Source: Xenoacremonium recifei
Taxonomy: Eukaryota; Ascomycota; Sordariomycetes; Hypocreales; Nectriaceae
Length of the DNA stretch: 64,000 nucleotides
Direction of reading: 5' to 3'
NCBI GenBank assembly: GCA_012184525.1
Contig: WOFQ01000034.1
Coordinates: 186,001-250,000 of the forward strand
Of the stretch, positions 32,499 to 43,361 are shown in pieces. The translations under genes and the position numbers were made by a program. Numbering within the stretch: the stretch's first letter is position 1; the number at the start of each line of letters is the position of its first letter. The notes beneath the pieces are model-generated. The model had not been told where the DNA came from and did not search any database. It saw only the letters and a list, made by a program, of their open reading frames with translations.

Positions 32499-35428
32499 AT
32501 CCATTATGAAGGATAAACATATATCAAATCAAAATAATCAACCTTACGCAATGTCGGATACGTGAGTGAACACGTGTATCGAGGATGAGTACTGGTATTA
32601 TACGGAGCATGAAGGGCAGTCTTTACACGTCTAACGCACAGCTTCTCCGGCGAAATTGCCTCTAATAACCTTCAGAAAGAAAGTAATCATTTAGGCCCCT
32701 CTTATCTATCTTACCTTGAAATATCAAAAAGCGAACACTTTTCAATTGTGCTGTTGAATTATTCACCGCAGTTCTCTTTTGACCCGCAAAGTTTCATCGG
32801 ATCACGTTTTGAAATCGAGTACATGTCTCATGCTCAACCGCTGGCATTTTTGAAGGACTTCCATTCTTAAATCGCGCCGTAAGACGCGGCCTCATCATAA
32901 AGGCATGAATTTTTGTGTGTGTTGCACTCACATGTTCTGCACTAACTCAAATTGAGGGGACTCATGTTATTGAAGTCTCAATATTGCAACCGACAAAAGA
33001 AAACAAGAGGCACATTCTCACCTCACTGCAAAGTCAATATTTTACACTACCTTAGATTCTATTTGTCTCCTTGTAGGAGCTTCCCTGCCGTTTGCAGCTG
33101 AGTCAAAGCATTTGACCGTCGTTTCGATACACTTTCCGGTCTCCAGTAGCTATTCTGGATGGCCGCTGTTCTCTTTCCAAGAAACGGCTCAGCTTGACGC
33201 GAATCTTTATAACCTCTATCCATAGCATGCCCGAGTCGGGTCGAACTTTTACAACAAGACTCAAGTCGCAAGGGCGGGCGCACTTTGAGATGGATATAGA
33301 AGAGGATTGAGTGCATGGGCCAAGTAGGGGTAGAGAAGAGTCGGCTTCTTATCGCTATAGAGTGCTGTGGAGGGATTTTAGGCTCAGGTGTCCTCGAAGA
33401 ATGAAAGTTGAGCTACGAATTGCAACCTCTTCTATTCTCTTCTTTGATGAGCTTTACAAGAGCCGGTAAGATCATGACACACAACGCATAATCACTATTT
33501 TCTGTTCATCTACTTTCGTTGGAGACAAATCTAAACCACATGTCTATAGAGAACTTTTACATTTAGTAGGATATATATTTCCGAGAGACATCGGTAACAC
33601 CTCTGCGTCTTCTGGAACCCCCTTGCATTCATTGGTTCCGCCAACAAGCGCCGAATAACTGCACGTCTTCAATCGCGCAACTTGAATAGCCATGGTTGAG
33701 TAATATGGTATTGAGAACAATAAGTATTGCGTTCTTATTTCGGCTGAATTATTCTCTAATACGATATATAGATGCACTGTGATGTATAACCTTTCAAAAT
33801 TCATAAGAAATCTTCACGAATCTCGCCTCAACATATTTGAATTTTGTACTTTACACTCCAATGCTCCCGCCTGACAAATTTGACATCTTCAAATAACTAT
33901 GACAATATCTGAAGTCATTTAGAGAGATTTTAGGTTGAAGATTGCTGTCTGCGAAAGCCGCCTGCTGTATTTGAACGACAAAAACTACATAATTTATGCA
34001 TTCTCGCCTTGTTCGATGTTGGAGTGTAGGGTAACCAAATCTCGGGCCGACAACGGAATATTCCAAAAGCCAGGCCTCCTCTCGGCGGATTCAGGCTTAT
34101 AATGCGGAAAGTTGGAGTAGTCTTACTTTAATTACATGGAAATCTTCCTTGCGCATTTAAATCGCATCTTGATCCCGCTCAAATGCTCCAAGGCGATGGT
34201 GGCTTTGCTTAGGTACTCAATAGTCTGTGTTTTCCGCAGCCACATGTCTCACATCGGCCTGCAGCTGTCAACTCGGCCGAAGCGGCATCGGCAAGCCGCA
34301 AAAAAAAAAAAACATGGGAAAGCTGTCACTTCTGGCGCTATCTGTGAGGCGTTCGTTAAGGCGTCGGGGGCTAAAAACGCCGCATCGTGTCAACAGACGC
34401 CTCCATCGGCTTAGCTGCTGAATCCAGCCAGCCGGCGCTTCAGGTGCCTCAAGTTTTGCTAGCTCGCAGCTTTGGTGCCGAGGATCCAGGAACGATTGCC
34501 TGTATCTGTCGTTGTCCGTATCTGTCGCCTCTCAATTGTTGCGCTGGTGACTCTCTGGCGCTTCAGCTGAACATCTGGACCGAGAACCCATTTATTCTGG
34601 GCTTGGACAGCTCGGAGCTTGTGGCCTCTTTTTGTCGCCTTGTTCATGTGCCGTGGATTTTACTGGCTGGCGGCTCGATCCAGGGGTCCAGGGGTAACGG
34701 CCGAAAATATCGGTTGGATCTAGCGGATAGCGCTATCGATCTTCCACCTCGACTATCAGTTCTGGAACATTGAACACGGGGCATTGAGGGTCCAGCTAGA
34801 AAAATATTCACGGATGCGCTGGAAGGCCTCCAAAGAGGCGATGAATGGTGGGATGAAATAACAGAGAGAGTGCAAGAGAGAGCAGTGTCTCCAGTTGATG
34901 TGAGGTTGAGTTTAGAGTCTTCTGAGGAATGCAACTCTTGCTTCTAGAACCGACGAAACCGTTACATCCCCGGATCGTCGCTCGATCCAAACTCTCAAAA
35001 TCGGACCCTTGTTTACGCACCCTGGCTAACGGTTGCTCGGGATCCCCTTACATAACATGCGTATTTTATGCATACGAACAACCACTTCGCCCTACAGGGT
35101 CCTACCTCGGCGTCGCCCGTTAACGCCTCTCCCGCTCAATAGCCTCCCAGTCCAGACCAGTTCGGACCTTGGCGTGATGCCACAAACGGGCCTCTTCGCC
35201 GCAAGACTCGAGCTGGAAGCACCTGGCCGGCCCATCGTGACGCCCAGAGCTGTCCATGGAGTGCGGAATCGCTGCTCTCAGACCGGAGCTGGGCGCTGTC
35301 TCCGTCCGGGTTCCAGGGGTCACGATGTCCTTATATGCAAATGAGCCGCTGGAATTATCGAAGAGGCGCTCTCTAGTCGATCGTTCGTTCGTGTAACCGT
35401 CTTGTTGGGTTGAGATTGCTGGTTCACG
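32499..35428. other. 2.9-kb gene-free region, AT-rich in its first half
   Basis: From 32.5 to about 34.2 kb the sequence is AT-rich with only short frames on both strands. From 34.2 kb it becomes more GC-rich with overlapping short frames in several phases. No gene, tRNA or transposon ends were recognised. TTATATGC at 35331-35338 is a possible TATA element for the PAN-domain gene starting at 35429. Confidence 0.5.
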
Positions 35429-38400
35429 ATGCGTTCTGCCGTGGCGTTTTTGGCTCTGGCCCTCACGGGCTCAATCGATGCTGTGGCTGGCAGCTTGTGC
35501 AAGCCTAGCCCTCCTTCATCGAGCTTGATCGGCAGCGCTTCAACAGACGCTGCTTCTACCGGCAGCTTTTCGACTGGCGAGGCCTCTACCAGCGGTGCTT
35601 CGACCGGTGCTGCCTCTTCTGGCAGTGCTTCAACCGACATTGCCTCGACTGAGAGCGCCTCGACAGGCACTGCTGCGACTGAGAGTGCCTCAACTGGCAT
35701 CGCCTCGACTGGCACTGCTTCTACCGGTGATGCCTCTACCGACATTCTCTCAACCGCTAGCATCAGTGACCGAGGCGTCGAGACGACATCGACCGGAACC
35801 GAGTCAGCGTACTCGACAACCGAGACAGCTCCGGCAACCACTTCGCCCATCAAGGTCGTGTACAACGTCGTCGCCAACGGCAACTTCGCCGCCTACCACC
35901 CCAACTCGCCCGGTGGCCTCTATGACTGGGAGATCCAGAACCAGGCTCGCCAGGTTGCAGGATATGGATACACCGGCGATGGCAGCCAAGAGACGGGCTG
36001 TGCTGAGCTCACGTCTGGCGCTGGCAGCACTCCCGCAGGCAAGAAGCGAGATGACACGACGGACTACAACGCTATGATCGAGCAAGAGCTTTCGGATCTC
36101 GACATTACGACTGACTACACCGTCCGCTTCTTCTACAGCATTCTCAGCAACGATCTTGCCGACACCTGCCGTGTGGAAGCTTACTATGGTGATTGGATGT
36201 TTGCTGCTACGGACTACTTCCCCGTGGTGACGGATGCGGTTCTGGGAAACACTCCTTGGTACGATCTCGTGACGTCTGCTGCTGTTGAGACGAGCGAGGG
36301 ATTCATCCGCTTCACTCTGGCCTGTTACAATGGAGGTGCTGCCGACATCTTCATTGATCAGGTCTTCGTGTCCAACCAGGTCAGCCCTGATGACATGGAT
36401 AACATCTCTCTGCTCTACTCGTCTACTGTTTCCGCAACGAGCACGGCTTCCGCTACTAGCTACACTGGCCTGGATGCTACCACCACGGCTGAGCCTACAA
36501 CCACTGGAAGCGACATGACCTCCATCGAGACCGGTCCTGTCACTCCCGTGTCTACCACTGGCTCTGAGTCTACCATTGGATCCGAGTCTACGACTGGCTC
36601 CGAGTCTACGACTGGCACCGTGTCTGTGACTGGTTCTGAGACTACTTCTGCCTTCTCTACCCTGACGTTCTCTAACGCTACGACCGGCGCTTCTTCCACT
36701 GACGTTCTCCCTACGAGCACCGCGTCGTCCACTTACTCCGCGACATCTCAGTCTACCACTGATGTCCTTCCCACGACGACTCTCTCTTCAACTTACACCT
36801 CAACTTCTGCGCCTGCGACCACCACTAGCTCAAGCACCACCTCGACAGTTTCGGCCAACAAGAACTGTGCCACCTTCGTTTCTACCGCTCCCGCCGGTAA
36901 GGCCTGTGGTTCCAGAATCTACAGCGGCAGCAGCGGCTTCAAGAGCTATTCAGCCAGCGACATGACCAGTGCCCAGTGTGCTGCTCTGTGTCTCGCCAAC
37001 CCGAGCTGTCTCTCGTTCCAGTGGAACACCCAGAGCTCATGCAGCAACACCTGTAACCTGATCGCAACGTCCCAGGGCACTGTGACTCAGACGTCTAGCG
37101 ATGGCCCGTTTGTCTGGGATCGATCTTGTATTGTCGAGACTGAGTGTACTGCTCAGCCGGATGACACTGTTTGTGTCAATGGCTTGTATAACACCCCTGG
37201 TTCAGGTTGCGAGACCTCCGTTTGGGGAACTGCCAAGTCGTGTGCTCCGGCTTTCTTGACTACCTCTGTCAACGCCATTTGCAACGGTGCCAACCAGTGT
37301 CGAGATCTCTGTGCCGCCAACCCTGAGTGTAAGTCCTACTCAGTCTCTTACGGCGCTGGCGTCAGCTGCTCGCTCTACACCGGCACCGTCGGTGAGGTTG
37401 CGAAGGCTGGCACTGCTGGTGTTGGATCGCTGTTCGCGGACCTGGACTGCAGCGAGTGTAGCGGCGATTTGTATTACTTCAAGTACATTTCCCTTCGCAC
37501 TACTTCCATCTCGATTCCGGCGATGAGCTGCTCGACGACTACGACATCGACCTCAACTACTTCGACTACGACGTCGACGACCACAACTTCCACCACAACC
37601 TCCACCACCCCTATTTCTTCCAGCACTTCGAACACTGTCGTCACGTATTTGAGCACCACTCCTCCCAGCAACGCGACCCGTACCGTGAACACCTACTCCG
37701 GAACTGTTAACACTTACTCCGGCGTTGTCAACACCTACACCACAACTCCTGGTGCCTCCACCACGGCCACCGGAACCTCGGGCTGCCCAGCCGGCATCTC
37801 AAGCCCTGGGGCATGCTTCGCTGCAACTCCTCTTCCTTCAGGCTACCTCTGCAACGTGCTCGGTGACTTGACCGCCCCGCAGGCCACGCCCTACGCTGTC
37901 TCGCCCGCAAAGTACCCTAATCAGGATTCTCTCTCAGACTGTGCCCTGATTTGCGAGGAAGACTCCAAGTGCCAGGCCTACGCTCTGGACATGGCCAACG
38001 TGATGTGTTTGTTCTCGACCCTCAGCCTGGTCGACGCTGGCTTTGAGCTAGACGGCTACTCGACCGACTACTGGAGCGACAAGGGTTGCATGACTTGCCT
38101 CATGTGCTCGACAGCTACCACTCCTGTGCAGACATACACCACTACGACGACGACGACGTCTACGACTCCTACAACGCTGTCGACATCCACCACTTCGGGT
38201 TCATCTAGCGCCTCGTGCGTGCCACTCGCGTGCACTGAGAAGAGTTTCGTGTCGGCTTCCGACATCTGCACCCGGACAATCATCCCTGAGCAGGACGCCT
38301 GGTCGGTGGCGAAGTCAAGCTACGCATTCCAGAACAACAATGCGCAGTGCGCCGCCATCTGCTCTCGCCTTAGCTACTGCAAGGCTTCGGCGTATGATCC

Positions 38401-39175
38401 TAGCACTTCGATGTGTTCGTTCATCAGCACCAGTCTGACCACCGCTGGCTACACCACGGGAGGCAACATGCAGTGGAGTGACCAGGACTGCTGGAACTGC
38501 GATGCGTGCGGTTCGCAGGTCACCTCTACCAGCTCTGTCTCATCCTCTTTCCCTTCATCAACCTTTGCCTCGAACTCGACCATCCCCGCGACTTACACTG
38601 CTCCGGCCAACTCCTCGGTGCCAGCAACCTACACCACGCCCGCTAACACTTCTGTGCCGGCGACTTACACGGCTCCCGCCAATACTTCCGTTCCTGTCAC
38701 TTACACGACTCCTACTGACACTTCCGCCCCGGTCACTTACACCAACTCGCCCAACGCAACCGCCTCCACCGCGTCTACTTCGGCGATTCTCACCACTACC
38801 CCTTTCGACACAACTAGCACTCCTACCACGACCTCAACCACATCCACCTGGATGACCCCGACGGAGTCTGTTGTCGTCCCGACATACTGCAGCCAGCCCA
38901 CTGCTCAACTCACGGACTCCGTCATGTGCGGCATGCCCGGTACCGCTAGCAGCCAGGCCTCCGACCTGCTTGCTGCTCATTATGTGCCCGCCGCACACGG
39001 CAGCCTTGATGCATGTGCGCTGATCTGTCTCTTCCGAGCAGACTGCTTGTCGTTCGGGTACACGCCCTCAACGACCTACTGCTACATCTACGGCACTGGT
39101 ACTTGGGGTCTGGGTTTGACCTATGTGCCGAGCGGTAGTACGAGATACTTCGATCGGGATTGTTATACTTGTTGA
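35429..39175 (+). CDS. Secreted PAN/Apple-domain, Ser/Thr-rich cell-wall glycoprotein (1248 aa)
   Basis: Intronless. Starts with a signal peptide (MRSAVAFLALALTGSIDAVAG). Residues about 35-110 are a degenerate ASTG-type repeat. A beta-sandwich-like, CBM4/9-style module follows (VVYNVVANGNFAAYHP... RFTLACYNGGAADIFIDQVF, about 145-310) with a Kex2-like GKKR inside. Then come Ser/Thr linkers and five Cys-rich PAN/Apple-like modules, recognisable by AALCLANPSCLSFQW, RDLCAANPECKSYSV, ALICEEDSKCQAYAL, AAICSRLSYCKASAY and ALICLFRADCLSFGY. A 12-residue Pro/Thr repeat (SVPATYTTPANT type) precedes the last module. Neither a GPI site nor a C-terminal TM is visible; the protein ends with a Cys pair-like YTC. 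PAN modules bind protein or carbohydrate, so a surface adhesin or matrix protein is likely. Confidence 0.85.
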   Translation: MRSAVAFLALALTGSIDAVAGSLCKPSPPSSSLIGSASTDAASTGSFSTGEASTSGASTGAASSGSASTDIASTESASTGTAATESASTGIASTGTASTGDASTDILSTASISDRGVETTSTGTESAYSTTETAPATTSPIKVVYNVVANGNFAAYHPNSPGGLYDWEIQNQARQVAGYGYTGDGSQETGCAELTSGAGSTPAGKKRDDTTDYNAMIEQELSDLDITTDYTVRFFYSILSNDLADTCRVEAYYGDWMFAATDYFPVVTDAVLGNTPWYDLVTSAAVETSEGFIRFTLACYNGGAADIFIDQVFVSNQVSPDDMDNISLLYSSTVSATSTASATSYTGLDATTTAEPTTTGSDMTSIETGPVTPVSTTGSESTIGSESTTGSESTTGTVSVTGSETTSAFSTLTFSNATTGASSTDVLPTSTASSTYSATSQSTTDVLPTTTLSSTYTSTSAPATTTSSSTTSTVSANKNCATFVSTAPAGKACGSRIYSGSSGFKSYSASDMTSAQCAALCLANPSCLSFQWNTQSSCSNTCNLIATSQGTVTQTSSDGPFVWDRSCIVETECTAQPDDTVCVNGLYNTPGSGCETSVWGTAKSCAPAFLTTSVNAICNGANQCRDLCAANPECKSYSVSYGAGVSCSLYTGTVGEVAKAGTAGVGSLFADLDCSECSGDLYYFKYISLRTTSISIPAMSCSTTTTSTSTTSTTTSTTTTSTTTSTTPISSSTSNTVVTYLSTTPPSNATRTVNTYSGTVNTYSGVVNTYTTTPGASTTATGTSGCPAGISSPGACFAATPLPSGYLCNVLGDLTAPQATPYAVSPAKYPNQDSLSDCALICEEDSKCQAYALDMANVMCLFSTLSLVDAGFELDGYSTDYWSDKGCMTCLMCSTATTPVQTYTTTTTTTSTTPTTLSTSTTSGSSSASCVPLACTEKSFVSASDICTRTIIPEQDAWSVAKSSYAFQNNNAQCAAICSRLSYCKASAYDPSTSMCSFISTSLTTAGYTTGGNMQWSDQDCWNCDACGSQVTSTSSVSSSFPSSTFASNSTIPATYTAPANSSVPATYTTPANTSVPATYTAPANTSVPVTYTTPTDTSAPVTYTNSPNATASTASTSAILTTTPFDTTSTPTTTSTTSTWMTPTESVVVPTYCSQPTAQLTDSVMCGMPGTASSQASDLLAAHYVPAAHGSLDACALICLFRADCLSFGYTPSTTYCYIYGTGTWGLGLTYVPSGSTRYFDRDCYTC
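35537..35760 (+). repeat. ASTG-type coding minisatellite
   Basis: Degenerate tandem units of about 15 bp coding for ASTGx/ASTDx/ASTEx in the N-terminal stalk of the PAN-domain glycoprotein. The opposite strand is also open through this repeat (a VEA-type frame), a composition effect. Confidence 0.75.
38575..38755 (+). repeat. 36-bp coding tandem repeat (SVPATYTTPANT type), about five units
   Basis: Five degenerate copies of a 12-residue unit: IPATYTAPANSS, VPATYTTPANTS, VPATYTAPANTS, VPVTYTTPTDTS and APVTYTNSPNAT. They form a rigid, probably O-glycosylated spacer between the fourth and fifth PAN-like modules. Such repeats are candidates for length variation between strains. Confidence 0.8.
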
Positions 39176-40199
39176 GGGGGGAGTAAATAGTTTGATATCA
39201 GTACATACCTTTTAGCGTTGCTTTGTAATACTTCGTTGAATATAGTTTCAAAAGTTGATAAAACAATATCCTGTACTCCGTAGTTCCTGTTGAGCGATGT
39301 GTGTTTAGCAGTGGCTAGCTAACATAATCCCCGGCTCTCGTATTTACTGAAGATCCTTCATGAATGGGCCGTACCCAAATATTTAGGGCCCATCAGTATC
39401 AATACGGGACAACTATGAAGTCTCTATGGCTTGGCATTTAGGCGGCGGGGATCATCGGACGGTGTAAGTGATCACCCCATCAATCGGGACCCTTGGTTCA
39501 AGGATCCCTTGATCGCTTAGCGAGCCGCTGATTGACAGGTCCATGTTCCTGAAACTTTCTAACTGAAACATTGTCCAAACACATCTTGGCAAACATGCTC
39601 CCTGCCCACGATTGGCGGCTTTATTGCCTGACAGCAAATCCGGAGATTAAGGAGCTGTGCCACGCGGTGTCGCTGTTAGTCCCACATCTTTAATGGGAAC
39701 AAGCTTAATGTTTAGTATTAACCATGATGGGGGGAAACAAGCTGTCGATGAAGGGATGACTAGACTGTTGAATCGAGCCCAAGGTAACCGGACACCTAAG
39801 TATCAAATCGAGACAAGAAAGTCTTTAATTGTCGCTCAATAATCCCTCTTTGACAAGCTCTGTACGGTCGTCTTCGCAGACTAACTGATGGAAGCGCTGG
39901 GACTTGGGCTTCAGTGGCCCCGATGACTAGGGTCTGAGACGTGCCAAGTCAACAACGGATCATCGTCGTCAGCGTACAGTATTTCGAAGTTTCGACATGC
40001 TGTCACTGTCATGGCGGAGAATTCCCGTCCGCCTTGGCAGCTGTACAGTACTGGATCGAGGGCTTGATGGAGCACGCCACATAAATACTTCGTCGTTGAC
40101 TTCAATGTTCATCCGTTCTTCAGCAGCAGGTTCATTCATTTTTTAACTTCATTTTCTCATTCGTTTTCTAAGTCCTTCGTTCTAGCTTCGTTTGATACG
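39176..40199. other. Intergenic region and pectate-lyase promoter
   Basis: 1.0 kb between two plus-strand genes. No gene was found. An ATAAATA at 40081-40087 lies about 113 bp before the pectate-lyase ATG, and the leader 40130-40199 is T/C-rich, as is usual for strongly expressed fungal genes. Confidence 0.45.
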
Positions 40200-41566
40200 A
40201 TGCATCGCTACGCTTTTCTTGCATTCTTGCCGGCCGTCCTTGGCTGTGCCAATCCCGACACAGACTCTTGTGCCTCTTACATTGCATCTAACGCTGCCAC
40301 TGCATCGGCTTTTTGCGCTACATTCACGCAGAGCGTGGTCACTGACACTGCTGGACTTCCATCATGGGCATCCGCTTGCGATAACAAGCCAAGCCATATC
40401 TCCAAAGAGTGCTCTTGTTACTACACTGCCGGAGCTGCTGTTGCGACCAGCGCGGCGGCTGCTGAGACTACCGAAGCTGCCGCCGTGACGACTGAAGCCG
40501 CTCCCGTAACGACCGAGGCTGCCGTCGAGACGAGCGAAGCCGTATTCACTACTAGTGTGAGAAAGTCTGCCACAACGGCCGTAGCAACGCCAGTTGCATC
40601 ATCGGCTGCTGCCTCTGCTTCTGACGGAGCTAGCTGCGGCTCTGCCTCTGTTGATGAGCTTGTGGGCTACGCTGCTGGTACTACTGGAGGTGGCAGCGGA
40701 ACTGGCGTTACTGTGACATCGTGCTCAGCCCTGGAAGATGCTGTTCAAGATGGAGGTGTCATCAATATTTCTGGTATCCTCTCTGACTGCGGTGTCATCG
40801 ATGTCTCGAGCGATTCCACTATTATTGGTGTTGGGTCCGATTCAGGTCTCACTGGAGGTGGCTTCAATGCCAAGGGCGTCACCAACGTTATCTTCCGTAA
40901 CCTCAAGATGCACGATGCTCCTGAGGGCGAAGATCTCATCGGTATTGACGATTCCACATACGTCTGGGTTGACCACTGCGACTTCTCGTCGGAGGGTTTG
41001 ACGGGCGACAAGGACTACTACGATGGTCTCCTCGACTTGAAGCATGCTGCGGACTTCGTCACCGTCAGCTGGAACAAGTTCTACGACCACTGGAAGGCCA
41101 GCTTGGTCGGCCACTCTGACAGCAACTCGGCTGAGGACACTGGACACCTGCGAGTCACCTATCACCATAACTACTGGAACAACATCAACAGCCGAACGCC
41201 ATCGATCCGTTTCGGAACCGGCCACATCTACAGCAGCTGCTACGAGGATATCGAGACATCTGGAGTCCATTCTCGCATGGGAGCCAAGATTCTTGTCGAG
41301 CAGTGCTCCTTCACCGACGTCAAGAGAGCCATCATCACCAACTTGGACAGTGACGAAGATGGATATGCAGTGCAGAAGAACAACATCTTCACGGACAGCG
41401 ATATCTCCATCACGCAATCCGAGGATTTCACGCCTCCTTATACTTATACGTAAGTTTTTCTTCTGCTTGAATAACTGCGAGTTTGCTAATAAGGAACAGT
41501 ACCGACCCTGCTTCGTGCATTTGCGACTTGCTGTCGTCTGAGGCCGGCACTGGCGTCGTGGGCTAG
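40200..41566 (+). CDS. Secreted pectate lyase, PL1 family, with N-terminal Cys-rich module
   Basis: Exons 40200-41449 and 41500-41566 (50-nt intron) give 438 aa. Signal peptide MHRYAFLAFLPAVLGC. Residues 17-78 form a small six-Cys module (DSCASYIASNAATASAFCATF to ECSCYY) seen in front of some fungal cell-wall enzymes. A linker rich in Ala, Thr and Glu (about 80-150) joins it to the parallel beta-helix. PL1 motifs are GVTNVIFRNLKMHDAPEG, STYVWVDHCDFSS (vWiDH), DYYDGLLDLKHAADFVTVSW (calcium-site region), KASLVGHSDS, and the catalytic-Arg region VTYHHNYWNNINSRTPSIRF. The enzyme cleaves polygalacturonate by beta-elimination outside the cell. The C-terminus reads YTYTTDPASCICDLLSSEAG. Confidence 0.95.
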
Positions 41567-41930
41567 GCGGATTAATGGAAAATGGCGAAAAGCCTTGGAA
41601 AGCGACCAGGCTCGAAAGAAAGCGTTAGAACGCAGGGAACTTTTCTTCAATTGCACATTATTTTCTATTCTTATGTATTTACCGACTTCTGCAACAATAG
41701 AATCGCATCGGACCGGCGTCCCATTCATCCACACTTCTAAGCTCCGTCTTTGTTGTTTGCAAGGGATGTTCAGAAGTTATGATCACTCCCAGTCCAAATT
41801 CTTTCACTAGCGGCCTGACGTAGACTATGGCACACCTCGCCTTTGTCTCTTTTCTGTTTTAAGACATTTCATGCCTTCCCTTCTCTCTTGGATCTTCTGT
41901 CTATTCTCCTCCTCTTCCTCCTTTCTCAAC
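41567..41930. other. Intergenic spacer
   Basis: 364 bp between pectate lyase and the first DUF7924-like gene. An in-frame upstream ATG at 41871 exists, but the paralogue downstream aligns from the ATG at 41931. Nothing else recognised. Confidence 0.45.
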
Positions 41931-43361
41931 ATGATTGGTGATCATCCTCCGTTGAAGAGGCGATTTCAGCCACCACCAAATGCTGGTGTTTCCTCTACAA
42001 AGAGAGCGTGCCGAGTAGATGCATCGACGTATTGTCAACGAAAGACAGAAGACCCTCCGACATACCCAGCAGTTCAAGGCCAGACGCCTGACAAGGCAAT
42101 CGAAACTTGCAATTCCCAAAGACCTGTGGAATTGATTCCTATACAGCGACCGAAACCTGAGCGACCGTACCCACACAGCTTTTCCCTGCGGGACCTCAAA
42201 GGCCTCGACGAACTGCGCCCACACTCTCTGTACACTCGCGTTTCCGACTGGCTCCAAGGCCTCGGCCAGACGGACTGCCGGTCTGAAAATGGCGTCAAAT
42301 ACGACGACGGTTACACATCGCAACAAGTGACGAGACTAGCCGTCGAGGTGAACCCCAATCAGACTGGACCTATGTCTTGTCCGCCTACTTCCACTAAGTC
42401 TCAGTCTAATGAACAGACTTCATCTGAGGGCAGTCAAGCATCGGTCCGCAAACCATTATACCGTCAGCAGAATCTCCGCTACAACAACATCAGGCTTAGC
42501 GCTGGACACTTGAACCCATCAACATTGCCAGATATTGTCTCGCAGCATGTCAACGACATGCGCGTTGAACGAGACTCTCCCCAAACTTCGCCCACAACGC
42601 TGAACCAGGCCATGATTCAGTTTAACGACTTTAAGGATGGATGTACGGAAGCGGATCTTGTTGCGTTTCTCGACAGCACTGTCGTCCCGAACACCATGAC
42701 CGATCCTAACTATGGTCGTGCTTCGGGATTGACTTCCAGCACCAATGCCCTCATGTCGATGCATCTTGTGCCTTCCGTGGCCGGTGCTCCCCTTAAGGTC
42801 GTCCAGCCTAAGCCAAACAGGCTGTACGGCTATTCTGACAGCACCTTGGGGCCTTTCAACGATGACCAGCTTCTCGCTCAGTCTCTGATACACCCACAGA
42901 ACCCGGACTTTACATTTGCGACAACTCAAGGCATGAGGTTTCCCTTCTTTGCAATCGAGTTCAAAGCAGATGGTCCGAGCCACGGAGGTCTTTGGGTTGC
43001 CACCAACCAGTGTGCGGGTGCGTCTTCCGCCTGTGTCAACGTTGTGGCACAGCTCAGCCATGCTCTTTCCGAGTGCCGAGTTGGGCAGCTTCAAGGTATC
43101 AAAAGTCTAGATGACCTGTCCTATTCAATTGCTGTCGGCAACCGCGAGGCTGATCTTTTCGTTTCCTGGCGAGAGGATCGACTGAAGTACCTGGTCCAAC
43201 GTGTCGACACATTCAACATGACAAACCCCGAACATTTCCAAGCCTTCCGTCGCCACGTCCGCAATATTCTGGACTGGGGGAAGGGGCCTCGTCTGGACCA
43301 AATCAAGATGGCCTTGAATTTTGTTCTGGAAGAGAATCAACGGCGATCTGGGGGTCAGTAG
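41931..43361 (+). CDS. DUF7924-like protein, copy 1 (intact)
   Basis: Intronless, 476 aa from ATG 41931 (496 aa from 41871). The start at 41931 was chosen because MIGDHPPLKRR aligns with MLCDPSHSKRR of the neighbouring paralogue; both have a STKRACR/SPKRACL basic box like a nuclear localisation signal. The N-terminal half is low-complexity. The conserved C-terminal domain runs from about residue 200: HVNDMRVERDSP, LMSMHLVPS, PKPNRLYGY, MRFPFFAIEFKADG, LWVATNQCAGASSACVNVVA and FRRHVRNILDWGKGPRLDQI. The arrangement D/N-x-YG ... E-F-K ... NQ is reminiscent of a PD-(D/E)XK nuclease-like fold, but here the putative Asp is Asn. Function is unknown. The family name is recalled from fungal annotations, not checked. 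Confidence 0.8.
   Translation: MIGDHPPLKRRFQPPPNAGVSSTKRACRVDASTYCQRKTEDPPTYPAVQGQTPDKAIETCNSQRPVELIPIQRPKPERPYPHSFSLRDLKGLDELRPHSLYTRVSDWLQGLGQTDCRSENGVKYDDGYTSQQVTRLAVEVNPNQTGPMSCPPTSTKSQSNEQTSSEGSQASVRKPLYRQQNLRYNNIRLSAGHLNPSTLPDIVSQHVNDMRVERDSPQTSPTTLNQAMIQFNDFKDGCTEADLVAFLDSTVVPNTMTDPNYGRASGLTSSTNALMSMHLVPSVAGAPLKVVQPKPNRLYGYSDSTLGPFNDDQLLAQSLIHPQNPDFTFATTQGMRFPFFAIEFKADGPSHGGLWVATNQCAGASSACVNVVAQLSHALSECRVGQLQGIKSLDDLSYSIAVGNREADLFVSWREDRLKYLVQRVDTFNMTNPEHFQAFRRHVRNILDWGKGPRLDQIKMALNFVLEENQRRSGGQ

Noticed and set aside
35320..35883. 187-aa minus-strand ORF with VEA-rich repeats
   Set aside because: It is the antisense reading of the ASTG repeat and signal region of the PAN-domain gene; its repetitive composition follows entirely from the sense repeat.
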